Below are positions 1 to 6,523 of a stretch of DNA of 20,688 nt, piece by piece. A program made the position numbers and the translations under genes. The DNA comes from Bacillota bacterium (GTDB lineage: Bacteria > Bacillota > Negativicutes > Sporomusales > Sporomusaceae). The stretch is taken from the NCBI GenBank assembly GCA_023388195.1, contig JAEWGR010000025.1, positions 1 to 20,688 on the forward strand, in the 5' to 3' direction. How positions within the stretch are numbered: position 1 is the stretch's first letter; each line of letters opens with the position of its first letter. The notes beneath the pieces were generated by a model. The model ran no database searches. It had not been told where the DNA came from and saw only the letters and a program-made list of their open reading frames with translations.

Positions 1-2
1 GC

Positions 3-515
3 ATGGGCATCGCCGCTTCCTTCCCCTGGGCAGCCCTCTGTCTGGTGACCCTGGCCACCGGGTTTATCAGTGACAGGCTGATCAGTTCCGGCCTGTCCAA
101 TCACAAAGTCCGGACCCTGTTCGGCATAACCGGCCTGACTATTTGCTGTGCTTCCCTCTACCTCGGCGCCGTCACCACTGATCCCTGGTGGAACGTATTC
201 TGGCTGACCCTATCCCTGGGTTCACTCGGCTTCACCTTTAATGCCGGCTGGGCGGCCTGTATCGATATTGGCGGCAAATTCTCCGGTTCTGTCACCGGCT
301 GGATGAACTTCTGGGGCAATATTGGCGGGGTAACCGCCCCGACCCTGACCGCCTGGCTGGCGACCACCTATGGCTGGCAGATGGCCATCACCTTTACCGC
401 CGGCCTGGCCATAATCGGCATTGGCGCCTGGCTGGCCGTCAAGCCCGACAAACCACTCGTCCCCGTCAGCCCCCTGCCAGCCACAACAGCGATCCCCGGC
501 AAAGAAGCGTGTTAA
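3..515 (+). CDS. MFS transporter, ACS-family-like, C-terminal part (truncated by window start)
   Basis: This is the last 170 residues of a major facilitator superfamily permease; the reading frame runs off the left edge and the Met at position 3 is probably internal. About five hydrophobic helices are visible, with the family-typical stretch NFWGNIGGVTAPTLTAWL (about residues 102-119) followed by a YGWQ turn and the last helix. That pattern is typical of the anion:cation symporter (ACS) group, which moves organic acids such as hexuronates, glucarate or phthalate with protons or sodium; the substrate cannot be read from this fragment. The protein ends with a short Pro-rich cytoplasmic tail. 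The gene is GC-rich, unlike the AT-rich island that follows. The family call is secure; the subfamily is inferred. Confidence 0.85.
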   Translation: MGIAASFPWAALCLVTLATGFISDRLISSGLSNHKVRTLFGITGLTICCASLYLGAVTTDPWWNVFWLTLSLGSLGFTFNAGWAACIDIGGKFSGSVTGWMNFWGNIGGVTAPTLTAWLATTYGWQMAITFTAGLAIIGIGAWLAVKPDKPLVPVSPLPATTAIPGKEAC

Positions 516-559
516 CTGACCCCGGGAATGGTTAAAAATATTTTTTCCGCAATACAAAA

Positions 560-579
560 AGCGCCCCGGCGAGGGCGCT
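560..579. terminator. GC-rich hairpin after the MFS gene
   Basis: AGCGCCC (560-566) pairs perfectly with GGGCGCT (573-579) around a 6-nt loop, 45 nt past the MFS stop codon. No T-run follows on the plus strand, although on the minus strand the stem is followed by TTTTTG. It may stop or stabilise the MFS transcript; as a plus-strand terminator it is incomplete. Confidence 0.45.
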
Positions 580-609
580 ACCGAAATAACTAGATAGATA
601 AGCTATCCA

Positions 610-639
610 TTGACAAGTTAAACAATAAGATTATAGAAT
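610..639 (+). promoter_or_regulatory. Sigma-A-type promoter for the methyltransferase leader
   Basis: A perfect -35 hexamer TTGACA (610-615) and -10 TAGAAT (634-639) are separated by 18 nt. The predicted transcript starts near 646, about 245 nt upstream of the methyltransferase start codon, leaving a long leader with mini-ORFs, nested stems and a terminator. Confidence 0.7.
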
Positions 640-669
640 AAAAATATAAAACAAATAAAAAGGTGATGA

Positions 670-708
670 ATGTCCGGCGTGTCTGATACCACAAAATCAG
701 TGGTATAG
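670..708 (+). CDS. Possible 12-aa leader peptide MSGVSDTTKSVV
   Basis: ATG at 670 is preceded by AAAAAGGTGA (SD-like AGGTG at 661-665, 4-nt spacing). The frame encodes MSGVSDTTKSVV and stops with TAG at 706-708, directly abutting the ATG of the next mini-ORF (TAGATG). That arrangement would allow termination-reinitiation into the second mini-ORF. Translation is not proven; it could be chance. Confidence 0.35.
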   Translation: MSGVSDTTKSVV

Positions 709-732
709 ATGCGACTGGAAAAGAGTAAATAA
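709..732 (+). CDS. Leader mini-ORF MRLEKSK, putative attenuator peptide
   Basis: ATG 709 to TAA 732 encodes MRLEKSK. Its start directly follows the stop of the upstream mini-ORF, with only a weak SD (AGTGG, 699-703). Its last codons (723-732) lie inside the 5' arm of a 14-bp leader stem (723-736 with 791-805). A ribosome paused on the third codon would cover about 723-730 and prevent that stem. Short peptides beginning Met-Arg-Leu are known to stall macrolide-bound ribosomes in ErmD-type leaders, but the usual basic residue after Leu is Glu here, so the inducing drug is unknown. Confidence 0.5.
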   Translation: MRLEKSK

Positions 733-855
733 AGCCAACTCACTAGGTCCAAACAACCGTTTCGCGGTTTTGTTTTTGTACCTGCTGTTTGGTTTTATTT
801 TACTCAAACTAATCTTCACCTCAAGAGGATTAGCCGTAGAGTAAAATCTACGGCT
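723..855 (+). promoter_or_regulatory. Transcription attenuator with mutually exclusive stems
   Basis: Visible pairings: (1) anti-antiterminator 723-736 with 791-805, 14 bp with one bulge and one G.T, enclosing a small AACCG/CGGTT hairpin (755-759 with 765-769); (2) antiterminator 797-805 (ATTTTACTC) with 839-847 (GAGTAAAAT), 9 bp perfect, with a nested 6-bp helix CTAATC 809-814 / GATTAG 828-833; (3) terminator 832-840 with 847-855. Stem 1 uses up the strand needed by stem 2, and stem 2 destroys stem 3. With no ribosome on MRLEKSK, stems 1 and 3 form and transcription stops; with a stalled ribosome, stem 2 forms and the methyltransferase gene is read. The pairings are seen in the sequence; the switching is inferred. 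Confidence 0.7.
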
Positions 856-860
856 TTTTT
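832..860 (+). terminator. Leader terminator upstream of the methyltransferase gene
   Basis: AGCCGTAGA (832-840) pairs perfectly with TCTACGGCT (847-855) around GTAAAA, followed by a run of T to 860. It is a textbook intrinsic terminator placed between the promoter and the coding region, so expression requires readthrough. Confidence 0.85.
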
Positions 861-891
861 ATTTGAACTAATATTTAGAAGGAGTGTTGTT

Positions 892-1722
892 ATGAATAAC
901 AATATTTTTAGGTATTTGGAGCGCCCATCCCTTTATGAGCAAAGTGATGCAAATCTTTGGAATGACGAACATATTTCAAAGCATATGCTCAAAGCCCATC
1001 TTAATCCGGATTACGAAGGCGCAAGCCGCAAATTACGTTTTATTGAACAGTCTGTACAGTGGATTGAACAAACAACACCATCCCACAGGTATCCAAAATT
1101 ATTAGATATTGGCTGTGGTCCCGGATTATATGCCGAAAGATTCTGCAAAGCAGGTTATAAGGTAACTGGGATTGATTTTTCAAGGAGGTCAATAGATTAT
1201 GCAATAAATTCGGCTAACAAACAAAACTTAGCCATAGTTTATATGTATCAGGATTATCTAAACATGGATTATCATAATATGTTTGATTTAGCAACATTTA
1301 TTTATTGCGATTATGGCGCTCTGTCAACCGAACGCAGAGCTGTAATACTCCGTAAAATATATTGTAGCCTAAAAACTCGTGGAGCCCTTTTGTTAGATGT
1401 ATTCTCTATGGTAAAATACAACGAGTTTCAAGAACTAAAGACTTGGGAAGTTTGTGAAACTGGCGGCTTTTGGAGTGAAGAAAAATACCTCGCATTGAAT
1501 GAACAATATAAGTATTCCAACAATGTGACATTAGAACAAACTGCGGTTATTACAGATAAAGGAATCAGGAAATATTGTATATGGAACTGTTACTTCACCC
1601 CGGAAACGATAATAAAGGAAGTACAAGCAGCCGGGTTTAAGCAAATTGAAGTATTCAGTGATGTCATGGGCAATCCTTATGTAAAAGATAGCCCGACTAT
1701 CGCAATTCTTCTCAAAAAATAG
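892..1722 (+). CDS. Class I SAM-dependent methyltransferase, attenuator-controlled
   Basis: A 276-aa protein with a Rossmann methyltransferase core: motif I LLDIGCGPGLYAERF (70-84), the acidic second-strand end GIDFS (93-97), and a later LLLDVF strand. It should transfer a methyl group from S-adenosylmethionine; the acceptor is not evident. A non-canonical N-terminal segment of about 65 residues precedes motif I. The start is fixed by AGAAGGAG (877-884), 7 nt before ATG. Codon use and composition are AT-rich compared with the flanking GC-rich genes, which suggests acquisition by transfer. The upstream leader with terminator and mini-ORFs suggests induction by a ribosome-targeting compound, so a resistance role (rRNA or drug methylation) is possible but unproven. 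The fold is confident; the substrate is unknown. Confidence 0.85.
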   Translation: MNNNIFRYLERPSLYEQSDANLWNDEHISKHMLKAHLNPDYEGASRKLRFIEQSVQWIEQTTPSHRYPKLLDIGCGPGLYAERFCKAGYKVTGIDFSRRSIDYAINSANKQNLAIVYMYQDYLNMDYHNMFDLATFIYCDYGALSTERRAVILRKIYCSLKTRGALLLDVFSMVKYNEFQELKTWEVCETGGFWSEEKYLALNEQYKYSNNVTLEQTAVITDKGIRKYCIWNCYFTPETIIKEVQAAGFKQIEVFSDVMGNPYVKDSPTIAILLKK

Positions 1723-1742
1723 CAACCAATTAAGCAAATTTT

Positions 1743-1778
1743 TGACTCAAGGGGACGGTTCTCTTGAGTCATTTTTCT
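1743..1778 (+). terminator. Palindromic repeat acting as terminator of the methyltransferase gene (copy 1)
   Basis: TGACTCAAG (1743-1751) pairs with CTTGAGTCA (1763-1771) around the 11-nt loop GGGACGGTTCT, followed by TTTTTCT. The same loop and a covarying stem recur at 6412-6440, so this is one member of a repeated palindromic element that here serves as a terminator. Confidence 0.75.
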
Positions 1779-1858
1779 CACCTCATCCGGCCATGCGACT
1801 CAGATGCACCATCTTAAAACTTTTTCACATCTCCCCGAAATCCCAGGCAGCTAACCGA

Positions 1859-1887
1859 TTTACCGCAGCCGTCAGATAAGTTATAAT
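1859..1887 (+). promoter_or_regulatory. Promoter for the small membrane protein genes
   Basis: -10 TATAAT (1882-1887) with a weak -35 TTTACC (1859-1864) at 17-nt spacing, 60 nt upstream of the ATG at 1948. Confidence 0.5.
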
Positions 1888-1947
1888 ATGATTGGATTAT
1901 TTTAACAATTACATCAGAGTCCAACACCGTATAAGAGGTGATGCCGG

Positions 1948-2133
1948 ATGCCGTTAACCAAGGTTCAAAAGAAAAAAATTTATGAAGAAGAGCTGGCCCG
2001 CTTTGAAGCCCGGAAACGGATTGAGGCGGAACAGCAGCAGAAAAAGCAGTCGAAATACGCGCAGCCTATGAACTGGGCAATTATTATTGGGTTTTTGCTG
2101 ATGCTGTATGTGGTTGTTTGGGGAAAAGGCTGA
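1948..2133 (+). CDS. Small single-pass membrane protein, hypothetical
   Basis: A 61-aa protein that I do not recognise. Residues 1-38 are highly charged and probably helical (KVQKKKIYEEELARFEARK, then QQQKK), a coiled-coil-like stretch. Residues about 43-58 (WAIIIGFLLMLYVVVW) form one membrane helix, so a cytoplasmic N-terminus anchored by a C-terminal helix is likely. AGAGGTGAT (1934-1942) sits 5 nt before ATG. It is followed after 28 nt by the zinc-ribbon membrane protein gene, and the two probably share a transcript from the promoter near 1860-1887. No function can be assigned. Confidence 0.65.
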   Translation: MPLTKVQKKKIYEEELARFEARKRIEAEQQQKKQSKYAQPMNWAIIIGFLLMLYVVVWGKG

Positions 2134-2161
2134 AAAAATCTACCACTGGAAAGGAGCCGCT

Positions 2162-2401
2162 ATGATTACATGCCTGTATTGTGGATATGAATGCCCGGAC
2201 ACGGCCCAGCTCTGTCCTAACTGTGGCAAGCCAATTGTCCGGGTTGCCATGGACAAGCTGCCTGACAACAGGAAAGAGACCTTCCACCGTGACCAGAAGG
2301 GAGTAAAGCCGGAACAAACACTCCCACCGAAACAGGTTATTCTGGCTGCCAGCGGCATTTTGTTACTGGCTTTTATTGTTTATCAGATATTTGCCGGTTA
2401 A
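2162..2401 (+). CDS. Small zinc-ribbon membrane protein
   Basis: A 79-aa protein. The N-terminus has two CxxC knuckles (CLYCGYECPDTAQLCPNCG, residues 4-22), the zinc-ribbon signature found at the start of many Bacillota membrane proteins. A polar linker (about 25-54) leads to one C-terminal helix (about 57-77, QVILAASGILLLAFIVYQIF). The start at 2162 is chosen because GAAAGGAG (2149-2156) lies 5 nt upstream; a longer frame from 2108 overlaps the preceding gene and has no ribosome site. The zinc ribbon may mediate protein contacts at the membrane; the actual function is unknown. It forms a probable two-gene unit with the preceding small membrane protein. Confidence 0.75.
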   Translation: MITCLYCGYECPDTAQLCPNCGKPIVRVAMDKLPDNRKETFHRDQKGVKPEQTLPPKQVILAASGILLLAFIVYQIFAG

Positions 2402-2580
2402 TGCCCTGACACACCAGCCCGTACAAACGCCGGCGGGAGGGTAAGCAGCAGAGGAATTTGTGCTCACCGTTATACGACAGAACAAATGCAACTATCCTGG
2501 CAAAATCCCGGCCAGCATCTGGCACATAATAAAAAGAGTTTATTAAATCCCTTAGGATGTATTGCAGCAGGAGGTTCCCT

Positions 2581-3081
2581 ATGAAAGTAATCGTTATTGC
2601 CGACACCCATCTTCAGACCCCGGACAAGCTGGACTGGCTGACTAACAGGCATCCCGACGCCGGGGTGATCATCCACGCCGGTGACTTTACCAACAATTCT
2701 GTCCTGACATATCTGCAAAACCAACGGCCCTTCTTCGGCGTCGCCGGCAACAACGACCCGGAGGAAATTAAACGCCTGCTGCCAGAGAGGCAGATATTGA
2801 CACTGGATTCCTATCAGATCGGCCTCTATCACGGGCACGGAACCGGCGGCACAACGCCGGACAGGGCGTTCCAGGCCTTTGCCGGCGACCAGGTGGACAT
2901 CATCATCTTCGGCCACAGCCATCAGCCCTGCATATTCACCCGCAACAAAATTCTTCTGCTCAACCCCGGCTCCCTCACCGCTAAACGCAAAGAGCGCTGG
3001 TTTTCCTACATCATACTTACCCTCGAACCAGTAGGCCCCGCCGCCCAGCTCATCTTTGACGCAGGGGTTAATCAAGGATAG
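2581..3081 (+). CDS. YfcE/MJ0936-family metallophosphoesterase
   Basis: A 166-aa cytoplasmic phosphodiesterase of the calcineurin-like superfamily. All metal ligands are visible: ADTH (D8, H10), HAGDF (D35), GNNDP (N57-D59), YHGHG (H84, H86), GHSHQP (H112, H114) and the closing NPGS (128-131). Family members are Mn/Ni-dependent phosphodiesterases acting on model substrates or cyclic nucleotides in vitro; the cellular substrate is usually unknown. AGGAGG (2569-2574), 6 nt upstream, decides the start at 2581 rather than the in-frame ATG at 2557. The length matches the family. In many Bacillota the gene sits beside RdgB/Ham1 pyrophosphatase and RNase PH genes; here it stands alone. Confidence 0.9.
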   Translation: MKVIVIADTHLQTPDKLDWLTNRHPDAGVIIHAGDFTNNSVLTYLQNQRPFFGVAGNNDPEEIKRLLPERQILTLDSYQIGLYHGHGTGGTTPDRAFQAFAGDQVDIIIFGHSHQPCIFTRNKILLLNPGSLTAKRKERWFSYIILTLEPVGPAAQLIFDAGVNQG

Positions 3082-3215
3082 TACTTGTTGAATAATAACA
3101 GCCCACAGCAACAAATTATTACAAAAAATGCTAAATAATCCTAAAGAAGGAAATTTGCAATTATTGTAGAACAAATACTGTAAATGTAATCAATCAGCCT
3201 TCGGCAGGAGTAATT

Positions 3216-4883
3216 ATGGATTATATTCAATTATCAGTAATTGGATCATCTATTGGCACGATTTCCATAGTTCTTGTATACATATATTTGTATGCATTGT
3301 ATCGCGAACGTTACATGGGTAAATGGGCACTAAGCTGGCTTATCCTCCTCTCCCGGTTTACACTCTTCGATTCTGGACTACTCGCTTGGAAAGCATCCGA
3401 CTTAGGCGTAACTATATATCAAATGTTAAATATAATCACTGCTTTAACTTTTGTATGGGGGACTTGCGACTTTATAAATAAACCGCTTAGTAAATGGTGG
3501 TTTCATGGCATTGTCAGCATTTTTATCCTCAATGCTGTGTTAAATGCACTATACTCATCTATAGTTTACAAATTGTTACCCACCATCTTTATCTGCTGCG
3601 TTGCACTCATATGGATAGGGTTAACTTTTATACGCAACTTAGAGCTACCGGGATTTGGCCGCTTAATTACCGGCTATGCGTTCATTCTCTGGAGTTTACT
3701 CAGTTTAGCGCTCCCTTTTTCAATTGGTGGATCATGGTTTGCTCATTGGGGTTATTTATTGGGTGGTTTGTTACGTATGATCATTGCAATAGGTACATTA
3801 ATGGTATACTTTGAAAAGACCAGAACAGATTTGGTAAAAAAGGAAACTCAATACCGTTTATTGGCAGAAAATGCCATTGATGTTATTTATCATTATCAAC
3901 TACTGCCTGAAGCGAAACTCGACTATATAACCCCCTCTTCCTTGTCAGTCACGGGTTACTCCCCTGAAGAATATTACACCAACAACAAATTAGTGTTCAA
4001 TTTAATACATCCTGATGATCGTTGCCTGCTTGACGATTTTATCAATAAGCTGCCACATTCCGTGAAATTGCCATTAACCTTGCGTCTCATTTGCAAAGAT
4101 AAAACTACCCTGTGGATCGAACAACAATGTGTCCCCATTCTTGATGAAAAAGACCAGCTCATAGCACTGGAAGGTATTATTCGTGACATCACGGTAAGGA
4201 AAAAGCTGGAACAAATGACCTCAAGGCTTGATAAGATGAATATCGTAGGCAGTATGGCTGCAACCGTCGCGCATGAAATTAGAAATCCGCTGACTACGGT
4301 ACGCGGTTATCTGCAGGTTCTGGGAAGAAAAGAAAAATATCACACCGAACAAGAAAAATTCGAATTAATGATCGAGGAAATAGATAGAGCCAATGACATT
4401 ATTCGGGAATACCTTGCTTTATCTCAAAAAAAGGCAATCGTTTTCAAAACAGGTTCGTTAAACAAGATCATCGAGGCGTTGCTTCCCTTAATCGAGGCAG
4501 ATGCGACTACATCAAAAATATATACACATATCAAACTTACCTATATTCCCGAACTGTTGCTCGACGAAAATGAAATTCGCCAGTTGCTGCTGAATCTGGT
4601 ACGAAATAGTATTGAAGCAATGCCGTCAGGGGGCAACCTGACCATTCGCACCTTTGTGGAAGATAATAAAGTCGTCTTATCCATCAGTGACCAGGGTGCA
4701 GGAATACCCGCACATGTACTTGATAAATTGGGCACACCGTTTATTTCTACCAAAGTTACAGGCACAGGTTTAGGCCTTCCAATCTGTTATCAAATCGCCC
4801 ACAGACACAATGCCGTTATCAAATTCAATACCAGCGATGAAGGAACTACGTTCTTGGTTAATTTTACATTGGCAACACCATAA
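3216..4883 (+). CDS. Orphan membrane PAS sensor histidine kinase
   Basis: A 555-aa histidine kinase. Residues 1-200 hold about seven hydrophobic helices, an integral membrane sensor region I cannot assign to a named domain. A PAS domain follows (about 211-330, ending DITVRKK). Then comes the HisKA domain with phosphoacceptor H353 in AHEIRNPLT, and the HATPase_c domain with the N box (N460/N464), G1 DQGAGIP (492-498) and G2 GTGLGL (516-521). The kinase region resembles sporulation kinases (KinA/KinE type) that feed Spo0F/Spo0A, and no response regulator gene is adjacent, which fits that role by inference. AGGAG (3206-3210) lies 5 nt before ATG. The gene ends in a strong terminator, so it is separate from the next gene. 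It is AT-rich compared with its upstream neighbour. Confidence 0.9.
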   Translation: MDYIQLSVIGSSIGTISIVLVYIYLYALYRERYMGKWALSWLILLSRFTLFDSGLLAWKASDLGVTIYQMLNIITALTFVWGTCDFINKPLSKWWFHGIVSIFILNAVLNALYSSIVYKLLPTIFICCVALIWIGLTFIRNLELPGFGRLITGYAFILWSLLSLALPFSIGGSWFAHWGYLLGGLLRMIIAIGTLMVYFEKTRTDLVKKETQYRLLAENAIDVIYHYQLLPEAKLDYITPSSLSVTGYSPEEYYTNNKLVFNLIHPDDRCLLDDFINKLPHSVKLPLTLRLICKDKTTLWIEQQCVPILDEKDQLIALEGIIRDITVRKKLEQMTSRLDKMNIVGSMAATVAHEIRNPLTTVRGYLQVLGRKEKYHTEQEKFELMIEEIDRANDIIREYLALSQKKAIVFKTGSLNKIIEALLPLIEADATTSKIYTHIKLTYIPELLLDENEIRQLLLNLVRNSIEAMPSGGNLTIRTFVEDNKVVLSISDQGAGIPAHVLDKLGTPFISTKVTGTGLGLPICYQIAHRHNAVIKFNTSDEGTTFLVNFTLATP

Positions 4884-4903
4884 AACGTCCAATCGATCTG
4901 CTG

Positions 4904-4945
4904 GCCCTTTTTCAGTGAGTAAACACTCCTGAAAAAGGGCTTTTT
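4904..4945 (+). terminator. Intrinsic terminator of the histidine kinase gene
   Basis: GCCCTTTTTCAG (4904-4915) pairs with CTGAAAAAGGGC (4929-4940), extended by an inner GAGT/ACTC stem around AAAC, then TTTTTATATT. Strong and well placed 20 nt after the stop codon. Confidence 0.9.
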
Positions 4946-4988
4946 ATATTCCCTAAAAAGTATATATATTTACCTATTACGCTATAAT

Positions 4989-5018
4989 TTAACATTTTTT
5001 TACAGGGTTATATAGAAT
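4989..5018 (+). promoter_or_regulatory. Promoter for the acyltransferase-like/cNMP fusion gene
   Basis: -35 TTAACA (4989-4994) and -10 TAGAAT (5013-5018) with 18-nt spacing, the same geometry as the promoter at 610-639. The resulting leader (about 90 nt) holds AAGGGGGTGG (5039-5047) before a five-codon frame MEIYT (5054-5071). Confidence 0.45.
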
Positions 5019-5117
5019 CTCTCCATAATTCCTTATTAAGGGGGTGGCAGACAATGGAAATTTATACTTAGCAGCTAAAATCAGTATGTCAATCACTAGG
5101 ATAAGGAGAGATTGTAA

Positions 5118-6290
5118 ATGTTAAACAAATATCAAAAAACAACGTCATACCCGGCAGAAGCTTCAGAAGGTTCTATTCAAATTGGCATAGCCACCACGGC
5201 ATCAGAAAAACAAGAAGTATATCATTTGCGTTACAATATCTATATAGAGGAAATGTCAAAACATCTTGTGAATGCAGACCATATTAATAAGTTACTGTAT
5301 GATGAACTAGATGAGTGGACCATTCTGCTCTATGCAAAAATCGGCTCAAAGCTAATTGGTACTTTACGCATCAACATTGGCACTCTCGCACAATTTCCAA
5401 GGGAAATAGTAGACATTCTGTCTCTGGATTTATTTCAGAACTTTTACTCAGATAAAAATAAGAATAAATACTCCTTTTCTGGAAAATTAATGATTGCACC
5501 CGCTTACCGAAGCTCGTCAGCGCTGTATCTGCTTATTGCAAAAGGTTATGAGCTTTTCTGCAGTAATCAAATTCAATTTGCCTTTGGCTCTTCTAATTTT
5601 CATTTGCTGCGTCTCTACGAGCAGATGGGCTTCCGCCGTTACAACAAGCATTTTGTTGAATCGGGTTATGGTTTATTAACCCCTTTTATCTTGATTGTAG
5701 ATGATATTCATCATTTACGCGCGGTACGTTCCCCTTTTTTCCGCCTAGCACGTAGACGAGAAATAGTAGATACGCAGGCAGGTGAATGGTTTCATGAAAA
5801 TTTCACTAAGCATTCATCGATTATCAATAGTCAACTTGTTACAGAAGAAGAGCTATGGTCGGTTTTGTGCAAGAGTTTAGCTTGCCCACCAACTGAAGCC
5901 ATAGCTATATTGCGTGGATTATCAGTAGCAGAGGCAAAAAAGTTCCTCCATTGCTGCAGCTCCTATGTCCATTGTAATGCCGGTGAAATAATCACCAACC
6001 AAGGTGATATTAGTTATTCCTATAACATATTACTTTCCGGTAAACTAAAATCATTAACTTTCCTTCACCCATCTAAAGAATACACTAAGCCAGGGCAGCA
6101 CTTCGGCGGAAATGGCTTAACCGAACACACTAAGCACACAGAAGATATTGCTGCCGTAGATTCTGTGGAAATTTTAATATTGTCCGGTCTAGCTTTTCAA
6201 AAGTTCTTCCACGCTCAGCCGGATATTGCCCACAAGCTCGTACAAAACGTAAAACAAATTAACGCAGAGAATACCCTCGGCGCAAAATGA
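5118..6290 (+). CDS. N-acyl amino acid synthase (FeeM)/GNAT-like protein with C-terminal cNMP-binding-like domain
   Basis: A 390-aa two-domain protein. Residues about 20-195 look like the FeeM/LuxI-like branch of the GNAT fold: a variable-charge LRYNIYIEEM segment (37-46), a DEW turn, KLIGTLRI strand (78-85), a GKLMIAPAYR strand-turn (122-131) and LLRLYEQMGFRRYN (163-176). Such enzymes join an acyl chain, usually from acyl-ACP, to an amino acid or similar acceptor, often giving signal or lipid molecules. Residues about 262-385 form a cyclic-nucleotide-binding-like beta-barrel (AGEIITNQGD, ILLSGKLK, GQHFGGNGL), but the phosphate-binding cassette lacks the usual FGE and the RS/TA arginine, so cAMP/cGMP binding is doubtful. 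AAGGAG (5103-5108) precedes ATG. No partner gene is in the operon. The domain calls are recognition by eye; the substrate is unknown. Confidence 0.7.
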   Translation: MLNKYQKTTSYPAEASEGSIQIGIATTASEKQEVYHLRYNIYIEEMSKHLVNADHINKLLYDELDEWTILLYAKIGSKLIGTLRINIGTLAQFPREIVDILSLDLFQNFYSDKNKNKYSFSGKLMIAPAYRSSSALYLLIAKGYELFCSNQIQFAFGSSNFHLLRLYEQMGFRRYNKHFVESGYGLLTPFILIVDDIHHLRAVRSPFFRLARRREIVDTQAGEWFHENFTKHSSIINSQLVTEEELWSVLCKSLACPPTEAIAILRGLSVAEAKKFLHCCSSYVHCNAGEIITNQGDISYSYNILLSGKLKSLTFLHPSKEYTKPGQHFGGNGLTEHTKHTEDIAAVDSVEILILSGLAFQKFFHAQPDIAHKLVQNVKQINAENTLGAK

Positions 6291-6316
6291 TCTGACCCCC
6301 AGAATCATACACTGGC

Positions 6317-6357
6317 GGAAGCAACCTTCCGAAGCCGTGGAGGGTTGCTTCCCTATT
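6317..6357 (+). terminator. Terminator of the acyltransferase-like/cNMP gene
   Basis: A 14-bp stem (6317-6330 with 6339-6352, one T.G wobble) with loop GAAGCCGT is followed by CTATTTTC, 26 nt after the stop codon. Confidence 0.75.
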
Positions 6358-6394
6358 TTCGACCGCCCCTTTCCAGGTCGAATACAGCCCCAAG

Positions 6395-6440
6395 TGACTC
6401 AGGGGGACGGTTGACTCAGGGGGACGGTTCTCCTGAGTCA
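6395..6440. repeat. Palindromic repeat copy 2, with partial tandem duplication
   Basis: TGACTCAGG (6412-6420) pairs with CCTGAGTCA (6432-6440) around GGGACGGTTCT, the same 11-nt loop as at 1752-1762. The stem differs by a compensating change (AAG/CTT there, AGG/CCT here). Directly upstream, 6395-6411 is a tandem 17-bp duplicate of the left arm plus part of the loop. No T-run follows. Confidence 0.8.
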
Positions 6441-6523
6441 TAACGTTGCCGCTCATCTAAGAATTACGTTCAGCCAGCCCGGACTAAAAGAAACGTGTAT
6501 GGACAATATATAACTAACAGAAG

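Noticed and set aside
2470..3174. 234-codon open frame on the minus strand
   Set aside because: It is antisense to the phosphodiesterase gene, which has all its catalytic motifs and a strong SD; the minus frame has low-complexity composition and no ribosome site.
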